Shown: positions 33,121 through 44,492 of the stretch, piece after piece
Layout: each line of letters starts with the position of its first letter
Numbering within the stretch: position 1 is the stretch's first letter
Assembly (NCBI GenBank): GCA_963920525.1
Contig: OY986438.1
Location: 122,488,920-122,552,919 of the forward strand
Length of the DNA stretch: 64,000 nucleotides
Source: Dichetophora obliterata
Taxonomy: Eukaryota; Arthropoda; Insecta; Diptera; Sciomyzidae
Reading direction: 5' to 3'
The notes under the pieces: generated by a model
The model's input: only the letters and a program-made list of their open reading frames with translations
Databases searched by the model: none
Told to the model about the DNA's origin: nothing
Made by a program: the position numbers and the translations under genes

Positions 33121-33816
33121 ATGGCTTTTTTATAAATATAAATATTTGAAATCTTAATCTGTAACTAAGCATGCCCTCTCCAATTCTTTTTCCTTATTAA
33201 AATCCCAATAATCCTGCGCTCTATCTCTATTGTCCTTTTAGTCACTAAGAATTAAATGCTAAGATTGTTCAAATGCCAGTTTGTTACGCGTATTCTTTCC
33301 AATTCCCTATTCCCTTCTCAGATCTCTCCTATTCTTATCAAATAAAATTCTTAGATATGGTACTATGTAAAAAATATGTTAGTATGTGCGTTCCTTTTCT
33401 TTTTTCTTTCGCCAAATTTAAAGAAAACGACAACACTATATTTAAAATCTCCAAAATTTAGACAATTAGATAGCAATAAAAAGTTCTCTGCTACCTCGAG
33501 TGTACCTTTAGATTCAAATATTTTTCACACAGGACCTTTTGGGTAAAAATCGAGAGTGGCATCGTGTTTGACAAAATATTGTTAGTTAAAGTTTATATAT
33601 ACTTTTGCTTTAAGGCATATGCAGTTTTTCGCACAAAAATCAAAGCTTTTTGAGATCGTGATTTTTTACTGTTTTTCTTTAAAAACAAATTTGTACTTGC
33701 GGGAGAGGAAGAAATTGTAATTTTTTTATAAATTTTTTTTTGGGAGATCTGGACCATCGAATCAAATTTTGAGACCTCTAAGAATACGATTTAAATTTTT
33801 TGATATGCCCTACTGT

Positions 33817-34072
33817 ACATATCGCTCATTTGCTCGAATAACGTCATAGCTCAAAAAACAAGATTTTTGTGTTAATGATGCAGAATTGTTTTTTTATACC
33901 ATGCATTATATTGTGTACAAATTTCATGTTGTTATTTTGAATATTCTTCGCGTAAGAAGAGAAAATGCCTTTACATTGTCATACAAGGTGTGAGTCAATT
34001 GAAAACTTTAAATGCGTTTTACGCAAAATGACTTTTTTTTAATTTGAGCAAATGAGCAAATGAGCGATATGT
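33817..34072. mobile_element. MITE with ATATCGCTCATTTGCTC ends
   Basis: ATATCGCTCATTTGCTC at 33820 is inverted as GAGCAAATGAGCGATAT ending at 34070. The right side carries the GAGCAAAT unit twice. It is about 250 bp, non-coding, and abuts the right end of the 28848-33818 element. The stretch 34073-34595 after it has nothing I can support. Confidence 0.6.
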
Positions 34073-34595
34073 TCTTTTCTAACGTTTAGCATGAATTCTA
34101 TCGGATTTATTCGCGAAAATTTAAACAAAAGTCGAATTTCAATCTTTTTGTTTATTCTTCCTGAAAAAATAATAGAAATAAATAAAAAGTTTGGCATTGA
34201 TTTTGTATATGTTCTTAAAATTTTAATTTTCTAGAGCCCAAAAGTTATGAACAAACCTGGGAAACAATTTCATATTTTGTGTCAATAAAACAGCTGATAT
34301 ATGTCCGGTGCCCGTGTCGGAAAATGTTCGACCTCTGCACCGAAAGAAGTCCTAGTTTTAGAACAACTTGGACAGGTGCAATGTAAAGGCATAATGTACA
34401 AACGAATACTGAATCGGGCACTCGTCAGTTATTATGTCCGAATATTGTCAAACGATTTTGAACACTTTATTGATATAATACATAAAATATGTATTTTTTT
34501 CATTCGGCTTGCATTCGGCTTAACATCAATGTCGGATTATTTTTTTTTCATAAAATTCGCAGTTTTTCGTTTCTACTCGTAGCTTTTAAGAATAA

Positions 34596-35035
34596 AGCGG
34601 TGATTATAATAGAAGGAACGGAACGTTATAGAATGTTGAGAAATGTCACTTTACAATCTATTACATGAGTTTCTAATGAGTTCGATTATAATAAGACGGA
34701 ACGGAGCTGCACGCGACGTTGAGATGTATTGATTTTTGATTTCTCCGTTGCGTTCCGTAACGTTTTGAGTAAAAAATTTATGTTGACAGATGCTACTATT
34801 AATTTTATTCTGCATTTATTTTGTTTTCTTTATTTTTGATAAATTTTGATTGAATTCATGTTTTAAAATAATCAGAAAAGAAGAATTGATGGAATTTGTT
34901 TTGTAATAAAATACGTTTTAGAAAAAAATTAACTTCTCTTCCGATGCTATTATAATCGGCACTCCGTTTGAAAACGTTTCGTCCCGCCACGATGACTCTT
35001 AACTACGTTCCGTTCCGTCTATTATAATCAGCGCT
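34596..35035. mobile_element. Harbinger-like MITE (TAA target)
   Basis: TAA at 34593-34595 and 35036-35038 flank ends AGCGGTGATTATAATAGA (left) and AGCGCTGATTATAATAGA (right, reverse complement), followed on both sides by GGAACGGAACG. A 3-bp TAA duplication is typical of PIF/Harbinger elements. GGAACGGA-type units recur inside (34620, 34700, 34750, 35010). It is 440 bp and non-coding. Confidence 0.68.
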
Positions 35036-35044
35036 TAATATTGA

Positions 35045-36110
35045 GTCTAATACTCGGGACTTTTGTGCCTAAGTAGTTTAATACGGACACAAATTGTTTC
35101 TCGGGATAGTATTTTGATGTTGCTCCTTTATTTTTAATGATTGGTTGACACCTCCCCCCATTGAATTAACCAAATTGACACAAGTATCCATCGGTATGGA
35201 ATACCATACATCTTTGATTTTATTCCACAACTCCACTTCATTTTTAGCCATATTCACTATAATTTGACGCTTTAGAACTCCCCACAGGTGTTCTATCGAA
35301 ATAAGATCCAGGGACTGTCAAGGTTCTTTCATAATATTTACGTTATTTAATCGAAATCATTTTTTTGCACATTTTGTGGATTGCTTGGGATAGTCAGCCA
35401 GCATAAACTCACATCTTATAGGCATTTCCACAGTGACATATGGTAACATTAAATTGTCAAGTATTTTAACGTAGTCCACAGCACATGTGGTAACAAAATA
35501 GGTAATAAAATAGGACATATGCAAAATTATGAGAAGCAGCTTCATATCATAACGTTGTCGTCCCCATGTTTAACGGCCTTGGTTTTGTACTTGGGGTAAA
35601 ATTCTGTATTTTTTGGTCGTCTCTCATACGTGGCCGTATCAGATTTGAAGATATTCACCTTTGTTTCATCTGACCATAGAACATTTTGCAAATTTTTCCC
35701 AAGGACATGTTTGTTCGCAAAAAATAAGTCTTTCTTTGATCTTCTTAGGGCTCAAATAAAAAACTTTTCTTGACTTGTTACCTATTAGTCCTACTTTATT
35801 AAACGATTCCTGATAGTACGGCTTGTAACTATTGCATTAAAATCATTCTTAAGTTGTTCTGAGGTGATTTAATGTGTTTTAATTTATTCACCAACTACTT
35901 GTCGAAATATTTTGGAGTTTTGCGTTTTCTGCCCTTGTTTTAGAGAATGTTTAAATTGCATCAAATATTTGTTCTCTTTGAAACTCGAAACAGTTCTGCT
36001 ATTTCTTTCATTGATTTTCCCTTTTGCCGAAGGTTTTTATGGCTTTCTTTTTAGACTTGGATTGCAATGAACTCCACGTCTCATCTTGCATATTTCTTGA
36101 TAATAAATCT
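35045..36110 (-). pseudogene. Decayed Tc1-like transposase
   Basis: Read on the minus strand, HTH-region remnants (36050-35800) are followed by NVLWSDETKVNIFKSDTATY (first catalytic D in SDET), RRPKNTEFYPKYKT and KHGDDNVM. Next comes a D-containing segment LADYPKQSTKCAKK in place of the usual DNDPKH. After that QSLDLISIEHLWGVLKRQI carries the third catalytic E in IEHLW, and the frame closes with DTCVNLVNSMGGRCQ. These are the Tc1-type DDE motifs in order, but spread over several frames with stops, so it is dead. Clear terminal inverted repeats were not found. Confidence 0.72.
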
Positions 36111-36129
36111 GGGAAAATAAACGTTAAGT

Positions 36130-36680
36130 AGGGTTAACGTAGTGTGGCAAAGATGATATTACTCATAGTTTTCTCGCGTTCACGACAATGTTCTTGAATG
36201 CAAACACAAATACCGGACATTTATTTTATAAAAATAGACAGAAATATTGCAATCCATTAGCGTAAGCTTCAGTAAAACTTCTGGCAAAAACTTGTCTTAA
36301 TCCTAAATTAACTCCTAAAGGGGTATATCTGCCACCGTAAATTCACTTTATAGCTTTATGGAGGCTTTAAATATTTTTTATTTAAAGATAAAAAAACCAA
36401 GGCATGCGCCTTATACAAACAAGGTTTGGTCTTTGGCCTGAAAGGAAAGGGATAAATTATTTAGAGGAATTGATTGGAACCGTACGTGAATTGCTGATAA
36501 GGCGAAACCACCGTGAAAGACAATTTGAATTGCTTTTAACCGAGGCTAGTGTTATACCTTAACCTCGGCAAGCATTTCCAGCCCTTAGTTGTGTTCCTTT
36601 AATTCCACAATTTATTTGTGAATTTTTAGTTTTCCATAATTCCTATATGTATGAAAGAACAAAGAAAGTGAAAGGAACCA
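36130..36680. other. Unassigned; small open frame at 36403-36561
   Basis: The + frame from 36403 reads GINYLEELIGTVRELLIRRN, then HRERQFELLLTEASVIP and stop. It looks protein-like but I do not recognise it, and no splice or element context explains it. The rest of the stretch shows nothing I can support. Confidence 0.3.
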
Positions 36681-36682
36681 TG

Positions 36683-36757
36683 CCTGAGCTTGGATTCGAA
36701 CCAGGGACCTTTGGGTTGATAGTCTAGTGCACTCTCCACTAGACTACAAAGGCCGAC
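36683..36757 (-). other. tRNA-like sequence (pol III A/B box)
   Basis: The minus strand has TAGTCTAGTGG (exact fit to the A box TRGYNNARNNG) and, 33 bases later, GGTTCGAATCC (exact B box), then AAGCTCAGGCATGG. The intervening segment does not give a normal anticodon arm and there is no matching acceptor stem. It is a tRNA-derived sequence rather than a working tRNA gene. The ending AGCTCAG(G/A)CA is shared with 47185-47270. Confidence 0.6.
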
Positions 36758-36814
36758 GAATATGTGAGCTGATTCTGCTATTTTTTACCGCCAACATTTC
36801 TTCCAAAATACCCT

Positions 36815-36874
36815 CTACCTGCCACTATTCTGTAGTTCTATTCTCTATAAAAACCACAGAATAGTGACAGGTAA
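36815..36874. repeat. Near-perfect hairpin, 18-bp stem
   Basis: TACCTGCCACTATTCTGT and ACAGAATAGTGACAGGTA pair with one mismatch across a loop of about 23 bases. It lies 60 bp from the tRNA-like sequence at 36683-36757. It could be a small MITE or a structured RNA element. Confidence 0.55.
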
Positions 36875-37343
36875 AAAATTATTCATTCCTTCCAGTGGGT
36901 AATTTTATCAACTTACTTAACATACATTGCATAGAAAAATGGAGTTTATATAGAGAATAAAATTGTTATTATTTTTTTTTTTTTGTATATGCAATGTGTA
37001 ATATTTAATCTTACATAATTTTCTTGTATCTCATATGGTTTAGCACTTTTCGAACATCAAAAATGCATTTTTTCCGACACCCATATTTTGGCTCATCTAA
37101 AATCAAACTTGTTTCTGAAAATCTATGTTACAGTGCCTTTCTAATGACATGCATATATCTTCAACAACTCCATTGAATTTTGTATATGCAAGAGTGTGAA
37201 AATTAAAATTTCTGCAAAACAACTTTTGATCTATTCTTTGTGCAAGCATAGAATATTTGAGAGGTCTCGTGACAACAATATAAAACATAGAATTAGTAAG
37301 GTAACGGTTAATATTTTTATTTAGTGATTAAATTGAATTTCAG

Positions 37344-37550
37344 CCAAAGAAATGTTCGATTGGAAAATGGAAAATTTTACCCCAAAGAATAGATAAGAAA
37401 GTAATTGCATTAGAGTGGTGCAATTTAGAGCAGCTATACCAAAAAAGAAAACCAATAACAGCTAGGAAATTCGAAGACTTACAATGTTTAAAATTGACTT
37501 GCCAAGAGACCATCATAAATTTTATGATGATTTACCTCATGAATAATTAA
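37344..37550 (+). pseudogene. Possible exon end of a transposon protein, frameshifted
   Basis: After a CAG acceptor-like site the frame reads KKCSIGKWKILPQRIDKKVI, ALEWCNLEQLYQKRKPITAR, KFEDLQCLK. A one-base shift then gives LPRDHHKFYDDLPHE and stop. The residues look like a real C-terminus (PI...KF.DL..LK...P...H.FY..LP). I associate this ending with transposon-encoded proteins of insects but cannot name the class. Sequence between 36875 and 37343 has no feature I can support. Confidence 0.4.
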
Positions 37551-37754
37551 AATATATTTTTACTAGCAGCAACGAAGAGACTGCAAAATTATTATTTTTG
37601 ATAAATGTTGATTAATTGAGTTATTTCTTTTTGTATTATTTTGACTAGCAGCAACAAAGCATGGACTGCAAAATTGTGATTTGCGATAAAGGTTTAGTTC
37701 TTATATAATTTCTTATTTTCACAGAAACGAAGTAAGACTGTATTTATGTACAAT

Positions 37755-39500
37755 AGAATACTAGCTGAACCCAGTGTGCTTCGCTACCCCCTCGTTATAA
37801 AATAAAATTAAAATTATTTATATATTTACAAAAATTTATTTATTTAATTTTAATTTAATTATTGCAATGCTTCTCCCCTTTTTTTGTTGTAAACCAATTA
37901 GAATTCAGCACTGAACCGCATGTTATTTGCTTCATGCTCCCCCTTTTTATTTTTAGGCCAATCAAAAAGCAGCAATTACACAATCAGCTGTTTCGCAGTA
38001 AGTTGTGGGAGAATGAGAATGGGGTTACCCCACTCTCTATTTTAATTAACACATATTACAAAATCAGCTGTTTTGCAAACAGTTGTGGGAGAAAGAGAAT
38101 GGGGCTACCCCACCATTTTAATTAATATGTATTTTAAATTTGAGGTAAAGCCGTTAATAAACGTAGTAATGTAGCATGGTCGAAAAATATTATCATGTAA
38201 TAAGTATTCCTGAGTCAAAGCTGCACGCTGTTAAAATTTAAGATGGGTTAACAGGTTCAGCCTCCAATATATCGCAAACAAAGGGGCGTGCTCCGCCCAC
38301 TTTTCTTTTGGTACGTATTTCTATTCATACCAATACCATATATAGCAAATACTGCCGCCGTTGGTCAAAAAATGCCCAAGATTTGACGATTTTAAATTTT
38401 GGGTTATATGGGAGAGGCCACGCCCTTTTGCCCACTCACAATTTTATATAGTCAAGAATTTATTATTTCGTAAGAATATCCTATTGTGAAAATTTAATGA
38501 CGATCGGTCCAGAAGTTAAGACTATATTACGATTTTTAATTTTCCTAAAAAGGGGCGTGGTCCCACCCACTTTTCTCCTGGTACGTATTCCTAATTATGC
38601 CAATATCATATGTACCAAATATCATCGACGTAGGTCAAAAAATGCCCAAAATATGGCGATTTAAATTTTTGGGTTATGCAGGCGTACCACGCCCCTTTGT
38701 CCAATTAAAACTTCATATAGCCTACTATTCCTTCCAGAGTCATAGTAACATGCTGTGAAAGTTTCAGGAAGATCGGTCCAAGGGCTTGGCCTCCTATATA
38801 GCACAAACAAACAAATATACAGACAGACATTCATTTTTATATATATAGATTGAAAGCAGATTAATTATAATTAAAGTAAAATGGGGCGAAAAAAGGGGAT
38901 TTGGTAATAAAAAAATTTATGGCTACCTTACCTGTAGATAAAAAGTATATAAAACTTTAGGTAAATACATATTACAAAAAAAGTATTTTGTATAGCAAAC
39001 ATTGTTAGTGGTATAAGTAAGTATCTGAACTAAAAAAGGGGGCGGTGAAGTGGGCGTGGTTCATAGTAATATGGCGACGTTAACAGTATTAAGAGCAATA
39101 TACTACCAAATAAAAAATAATCCGTTGGAATTCACAAATTTGTACAGAGAACAAAAAGTTTAAAACTTAAATTTGGCGTGAAAAGGGGCGTGAAAAGGGG
39201 CGTGAAAGGGGGCATGGCGTAAGAAATGTTTATTTCTACCTCGCCTGGAGTATAATGTGTATACAATTTGAAGTAAATCTGTTAAAAACTATATGGGAGC
39301 AATTACATAATTTTTAAAAAGTGGGCGTAAAAGTGGGCGTAAAAGTGGGCGTGGTCAAAAAAGTACCCTATTAATCATGCCAGAGTCCCAGTTAAATGCT
39401 GTGAAAATTTCAGGAAGATCGGTCCAGAGGTTTGGTCTCCTATAAGGTACAAACAAACAAATAAACAAACACACATTCCATTTTATATATATAGATATCT
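37755..39500 (+). repeat. Dispersed insect repeat, GGGCGTGG-rich
   Basis: Starts CTAGCTGAACCCAGTGTGC (37762) and ends TTTTATATATATAGAT (39480-39496). Inside, blocks with GGGGCGTGGTCC, CACCCACTTTT, AAAATGCCCAA, TTTTGGGTTATA, AAGATCGGTCCA and ACAAACAAACAAA occur two to three times (38280-38560, 38560-38850, 39170-39490). This composition is common to a highly dispersed family in fly genomes that I cannot name with certainty. It is non-coding. Confidence 0.55.
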
Positions 39501-40306
39501 ATTTATGTGACAATAAATAAGTTCCTATCTAAGTGTTTAAAACTTTAATGGAGTTTTTTTTATACCGTGGGGAAATACTATTGCATAGTATTATGCTAAT
39601 TTTAGTAAAAGGTGCTAAGTCCAAATAAATTTTATTTTCAAAAGTAGAAAAAGAGCTCACTCTTTAAAACAACTATACCAAAGACAGTAAATGTTTTTTT
39701 TTTTGGCAATGTCTGACATTGAGTAGTGATGCAATTAAAATAGTTATATTTACCGTTTAAGAAAAAAGGTTTATTATAAAAGTTATTGAGTTTTTTGTCT
39801 CTCGTGTGAAATCTAAAAAATTTGACTTAGCACCTTTACACATTAAGCTAACGATATTCAATATCGTTCGTGCGGGTTGGTGTCCGTTAAGATCTCAGAA
39901 ACGGAAACACCTAAGAGCATCAAATTTACAACATTTGTTGTCAAGGCTAATACCTCAATTAATAAAAATAAGTGCCACACCCCCTATTACCGCCCTCATA
40001 TCAATAAAAACACTATATTTCAGACGAATTCGGTTGTACCGGACTAAAATTTTTTAATTTAGTTCGTATGGTTAATAAAAAATGGGCGTGGTTGAACTAT
40101 AACTATGCCAGATTGTGGTCCCTTTACATATATAAAATAGATCGTGTGTTTTCTCTTAAGATCTCAGAAAGGGTTACACCTAAGGCCAAAAATGACTCAT
40201 AAGTTGTTTTTGTTGTAAAAATAAATTTGTAAAAAATTGTGTGTAGCATACCTTTGCAAAAAATTCTTCCAGTTTTGCGGAACATTGTGTCCGATTTAAT
40301 TTTTCT
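39501..40306. other. No recognisable feature
   Basis: Several short repeats of the phrase AAGATCTCAGAAA(C/G)GG (39890, 40158) but no gene or defined element. Confidence 0.35.
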
Positions 40307-40660
40307 TTGTTTTTGACTTTGAAAGATGGTAAAGTTTATAATATTATTACCAAAACAAAGTCATTGCAATCTTGTCCAATTTGTCATGCCACTCCTAAAA
40401 CCTTTAATATACTTAATAACATAGAAAAGGGCATATTCTTACCAAAACCGAAATCTCTACAACACGGGAGAAGAATCTCCATGCTTGGAGAAGAATATTT
40501 GAAACTTGTTTACATATATCTTACAGGATTTCAATCATGGTTTGGCAAGTAAGAAAAAGTGAGAACAAAGAGGAGCTCAAATGCTTTTTAAATTGCGCAA
40601 ACTGGTTATTTTCCTGTGTTGAGGTCATAGAAAAAGACAATTGTCCTCTTCTCGATATGA
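40307..40660 (+). pseudogene. Multi-copy transposase-like protein relic, N-terminal half
   Basis: The frame gives LTLKDGKVYNIITKTKSLQS, CPICHATPKTFNILNN (a CxxC pair). After a one-base shift it gives SWQVRKSENKEELKCFLNCA, then CPLLDMN, where the reading is cut by an insertion at about 40661. It resumes at 49039 as DNDGNIARKAFERP. The joint pattern is that of the repeated insect protein family also seen at 21014-21480. The CxxC and WQVRK segments suggest a nucleic-acid-binding domain, but no function is established. Confidence 0.6.
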
Positions 40661-41409
40661 ATTGAGGTATTTTTACTGGCATAATTTGAACTAGTTGTGA
40701 TAGTAGTAACTTTTAAACCAGTAAAATACTAGTATAATCAAAACTAGGCTTTTTACTGGTATGATTTGAGCCACATTTGTGCCTATATATTTTTAACTAG
40801 TTAAACACTAGTTTGATATTGACTTTCCTATTAGTATTGTTTTAGCCAGTTCATTTCTAGTAGCTTTCATACTAGTTATATGCTAGTATTCGTTTTGTTC
40901 CAGTATTTTTGAAACCAGTTGTATGCTAGTACTACGTAATCTGGCTTTATACTTGAGTTATTGAAATTATGTTTAGATTTCTATTTTTAAGCAAATTGTT
41001 ATTTTTAAGAAGTTGCACATTTATCTTATACAAACTTAATTGAAAATAACTTTGAATAATTGTGCTGAATTGACCCTGGATAACCAAACATATTTCTAAT
41101 ACGTTATAACCAATGTTAGTCGATTCGACCAACACGCTCCAAAACTCGTTATAAAGGAGCTGTTAGTCTTTGGTTTTTTATTTTTTGCATATTTTTATAA
41201 AATACTTATTTCATCAGTTCGAGATATATCACATAAGATTATTGAAAAAAAAAAAATAGTAACTAAACATAAAAAACTTAAAAGGCTCTTCTATCATTAT
41301 ACGAATAAAGCATTATTTAATATTATTAAAATAAAAGGTTGAAATCAATTGTTTAGCACAAGAGACACAATTCGCTGCACCACTATAAAAAACTTATCAC
41401 CAAAATATT

Positions 41410-42122
41410 ATATTCCTACAGCAAAGGAATTAACTGCGACTGAACCGAAGTTAAAATACACATCCGTAAATATACGCACATCCGTATTTTAGTATATACG
41501 AATTTGTCAATGTTGTATAATTTTGATGACGCCACTTTTATAGGGCGTGGTTTTTATCCAAATATATAAAATTTGAAACTCAGAGTTCATCTTAATTATC
41601 AAAGCTAATGTGTAAAATATCAAGTTCAAACCATAATTTTGTTGAATTTAAGAAGGTTTTGTATTATAATTACGCCACTTTGTGCGTGAAGTGGGCGTGG
41701 TTTTCATCCAATTTTGACAAATTTCAAATATATGGTGAATATTTTGCTCCAAAGCTATGGTGCAAAATGCCATGTTCATATATTAATTTTTGTGGCATTT
41801 TAAGAGAAACCATTTTGATAAAGTCACTTCGTTTGGAAGGTAGGCGTGGTGTTTATCCGATTTTGCTCATTCCCAAATTTTATCTTCGTTTTTGAATATA
41901 AGCATACATTTTTGATTTCATTACGATAGCTTACAAATTGTGGCTCTAATGGTGTCGACAAACAGACATACGGACAGACGGACATAGCTTAATCGACTCA
42001 AGAGGTAATGCTGATCAAAAATATATATACTTTTCTATACCTACCACGTCTCCCTGCGTTAGCGTTACGAACGGAGTGACAAAGTTAATATACCCCTTAC
42101 GCAGTACGCGTGGGGGTATAAA
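41410..42122 (+). repeat. Dispersed GGGCGTGG/ACGGACAGACGG repeat, copy 1
   Basis: Runs from CTGCGACTGAACCGAAG through GGGCGTGGTTTTTATCC, CAGACATACGGACAGACGG and ATATATATACTTTT to GCGTGGGGGTATA. 50965-51450 is a diverged copy of its first two thirds (CGACTGGACCTAAGTTAAAA, TTTATAGGGTGTGGTTTTTA, AATTATCCAAGCTTATGTG), and 49640-50250 shares its style. This non-coding family is very abundant in flies; I cannot give its name. Confidence 0.65.
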
Positions 42123-43191
42123 AAGTTACGTTAAGGCCAATGTTAGTCGCTTCGACTAACACTACATTTATAAAAAGATTCACACCATCCAATTAAAAAG
42201 CCAAACACATCCGAACACAACGAGGGCAGCTTAACAACTAATGTGGTTACTACAATATGGATAGAGAAAAAAAATCAGATCAGATGAGAGAAAAATTGTA
42301 AGCAAAAAAGTGAGCAGTGTTATTCGAAACGACCAGGGTTGCCACTTGTAAGAAAATTTAGTTACCAAAATTTCATCGAAAAGATACCAAAATTATATAA
42401 GAATAAATTAAACAAACAAACATTTTTTTTTAAAAGTAAGAAAATCAATAAAATTATAATTTTTGTTAATAAAAAACATTTATTCAACATTAAAATAGTT
42501 GAAATTAAAATACTAAATAAATAAATTTAGTTAATATTATTAAGTATGACATTTTTCTTGTTTAAAGATTTTTAATAACTAAAAATCACAAAAGTTAATA
42601 AAAAGTAAGTAAAATTCATAAACTCATATACTTATAAAAATGAGACGTATATCTTTTTTTATTTGAATGAAATAAAAAAGATATATATGTATACATACAT
42701 ACATATATCAAAAAAAATTTAACTTTTTTCTTGTTTAAAATTTATTTATTATATAAAAATAAAAATCACAAATAAGTAGTCAATTCAGGTAAACGTAATT
42801 TTTTTTCACAAAACAAAAAATTATAAATTAATTGTATTATAAAAATCTTTTATAATACTCTTAATCTTTTATCTTTTATTTTTTTATATGAAATAAGTAG
42901 GAACTAAAAAAATATTTTAAGAAAGTAAATGAATAAATACAAAGATATGGCGTTTAATACTTTAAAAAGTTATCGGTTTCTTCAAGTTTAAATTTTAATT
43001 ATTTTTTAATAACTAAATATCAGAAACTACACAGGTCGTTTGTTTTATAGGATATCAATTCTAACTACGCGCACTGATTTTACATATAAGGAAACTTTTT
43101 CACCATCACCTCAAGTAAAGGAGTTATGAAAAAATATGATATACAATTCTTTTTCCAATAACTGCTCCTAAGCACAAACTATTGCATAGTA

Positions 43192-44492
43192 AAGAATGGT
43201 TCAGTTATAATTTGGCCGCATGTTACTGTCGATTGAAGCGCCCCCAGTGGACCAAATAAAAAGTTTTTAATGACGTATTGTTTGTAAACAATGCACCGTT
43301 ATTCCCAGCAAAATTCATTTCAGTAAGTTTATATTTGTGACTACAGGCGAAGATGGAAAAAGAAATTAGGAAAATGATTGTGCACAAATCATTGGATAAT
43401 CCGAACTGGTCGGGAAGAAAAATCGCTAAGATCTTAAATATTCCAAAATCTACCGTCAACAATGTTCTTAAACGATATAAACAAACGTTGTCCGTTGAAC
43501 GAAAAACAAGAGCGGCTAAAAAAAAGGGAAGCGGAGACCCAGCTTTGCGGGTGAAGGTATTAAGGTCCATACGTTTAAATCCAGGCCTCTCCGACAATGA
43601 TCGAGCAAAAAGATACGGAACAAGTAAAAGTACGGTACGAAGAATTCGCATAAATGCAAAGCTGGTATCATATAGAACTATAAAATTTCCAAACCGTTCG
43701 GAAAAACAGCAATCTGTAGCAAAAAGGAGAGCACGCATTCTGTATGAACAGGTTTTGACAAAATTTAAGGGGTGCATTATAATGGATGACGAAACATACG
43801 TCAGAATGGATGTCAAACAGCTACCAGGTCGGAATTTTTATATTGCAAAAATAAGAGGAGGAGTGACCGAAAGGTATAAATACGATAAGTTGGATAAATT
43901 TGGAAAAAAGGTATTGGTTTGGCAGGCAATCTGCAGCTGTGGACTGAAAAGTCGCCCATTTGTGACGCATTCCACGATGTCTGGTGAATTATATCGACAG
44001 GAATGTCTGGAAAAGCGTCTACTGCCTTTTATTCGATGCCACCAAGCTCCTGTGAAATTTTGGCCAGATTTGGCATCCTGTCATTATTCCAAGGATACAA
44101 TGGATTGGTACTGTTTACACGCTGTTGACGTTATACCGAAACACATGAACCCACCAAACTGTCCCGAACTTCGACCAATTGAGAGATTTTGGGCAATAAC
44201 CAAACAAAAGTTAAAAAAACATGGCAAAACTTCAAATTCAAAAGAAAATTTGGGAATAAAGTGGAATAAGGTATGCGGTGAAGTATCACGACAAGTTGTG
44301 CAAAACCTAATGCAAGGCATTAAAAAGAAAGTCCGAAATTTTTACCGAAACATTGTAATTTAGTATCCATAATTAGTTATCTGAAACATGAAATAATATA
44401 ATTTAATTTGATATAAAAAATTTAATAATCGGAGTTTTATTTCAAGAGATATACCTATTTTTATGTGGCCAAATTATAAGTGAACCATTCTT
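43192..44492 (+). mobile_element. Complete DD37E mariner-type element
   Basis: TA at 43190-43191 and 44493-44494 flank a 1301-bp element. Its 30-bp terminal inverted repeats, starting AAGAATGGTTCA, agree at 28 of 30 positions and continue to TTATAATTTGGCC(G/A)CAT. One intact transposase frame fills it. Structure and intact gene indicate recent insertion into the hAT element at 42334-45610. Confidence 0.93.
43353..44363 (+). CDS. Tc1/mariner-superfamily transposase, DD37E type
   Basis: A 336-residue uninterrupted frame, usual length for the superfamily. The first HTH is in residues 1-45 (WSGRKIAKILNIPKSTVNNV), and a basic stretch TRAAKKKGSG follows (about 52-61). A second HTH is at about 75-100 (LSDNDRAKRYGTSKSTVRRI). 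The catalytic domain has IIMDDETYVRMD (first D), FWPDLASCHYSKD (second D) and NCPELRPIERFWAITKQKL (E in PIERFW). I count 37 residues between the second D and the E, which with the CPELRPIE-FWA signature marks the DD37E (ITmD37E) group first known from mosquitoes. The product should bind the inverted repeats and cut and paste the element at TA sites in the nucleus. The ATG at 43353 is the first in frame, about 160 bp inside the left end. All three catalytic residues are present and I see no disabling change. Confidence 0.93.
   Translation: MEKEIRKMIVHKSLDNPNWSGRKIAKILNIPKSTVNNVLKRYKQTLSVERKTRAAKKKGSGDPALRVKVLRSIRLNPGLSDNDRAKRYGTSKSTVRRIRINAKLVSYRTIKFPNRSEKQQSVAKRRARILYEQVLTKFKGCIIMDDETYVRMDVKQLPGRNFYIAKIRGGVTERYKYDKLDKFGKKVLVWQAICSCGLKSRPFVTHSTMSGELYRQECLEKRLLPFIRCHQAPVKFWPDLASCHYSKDTMDWYCLHAVDVIPKHMNPPNCPELRPIERFWAITKQKLKKHGKTSNSKENLGIKWNKVCGEVSRQVVQNLMQGIKKKVRNFYRNIVI

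Larger units (their letters stand above)
28848..33818. mobile_element. Element with about 370-bp terminal inverted repeats
   Basis: 28848-29227 is the inverted copy of 33449-33818. The ends read GTACATTAGGGCGCATC and (reverse complement) GTACAGTAGGGCATATC. Further in, AGAGGTCTCAAAA, AAAAATCACGATCT, AAAACTGCATAT(C/G)CCTTAAAGC, ACAGGACCT and TACACTCGAGGTAGCA all pair. The roughly 4.2-kb interior now holds LINE pieces, an EnSpm-like element and a TA-inserted palindromic element. A frame at 29360-29475 (MNIRFYISGTKSLTEDN...) ending at a GTAAG donor could be an old transposase exon, but I cannot assign it. The superfamily is undetermined because no clear target duplication is seen. Confidence 0.68.

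Noticed and set aside
34301..34582. 93-residue frame MSGARVGKCSTSAP...
   Set aside because: The first third looks protein-like but the rest is low-complexity hydrophobic sequence and no family or splice context supports it.
43223..43816. Minus-strand frame of 197 residues
   Set aside because: Shadow of the DD37E transposase on the opposite strand.
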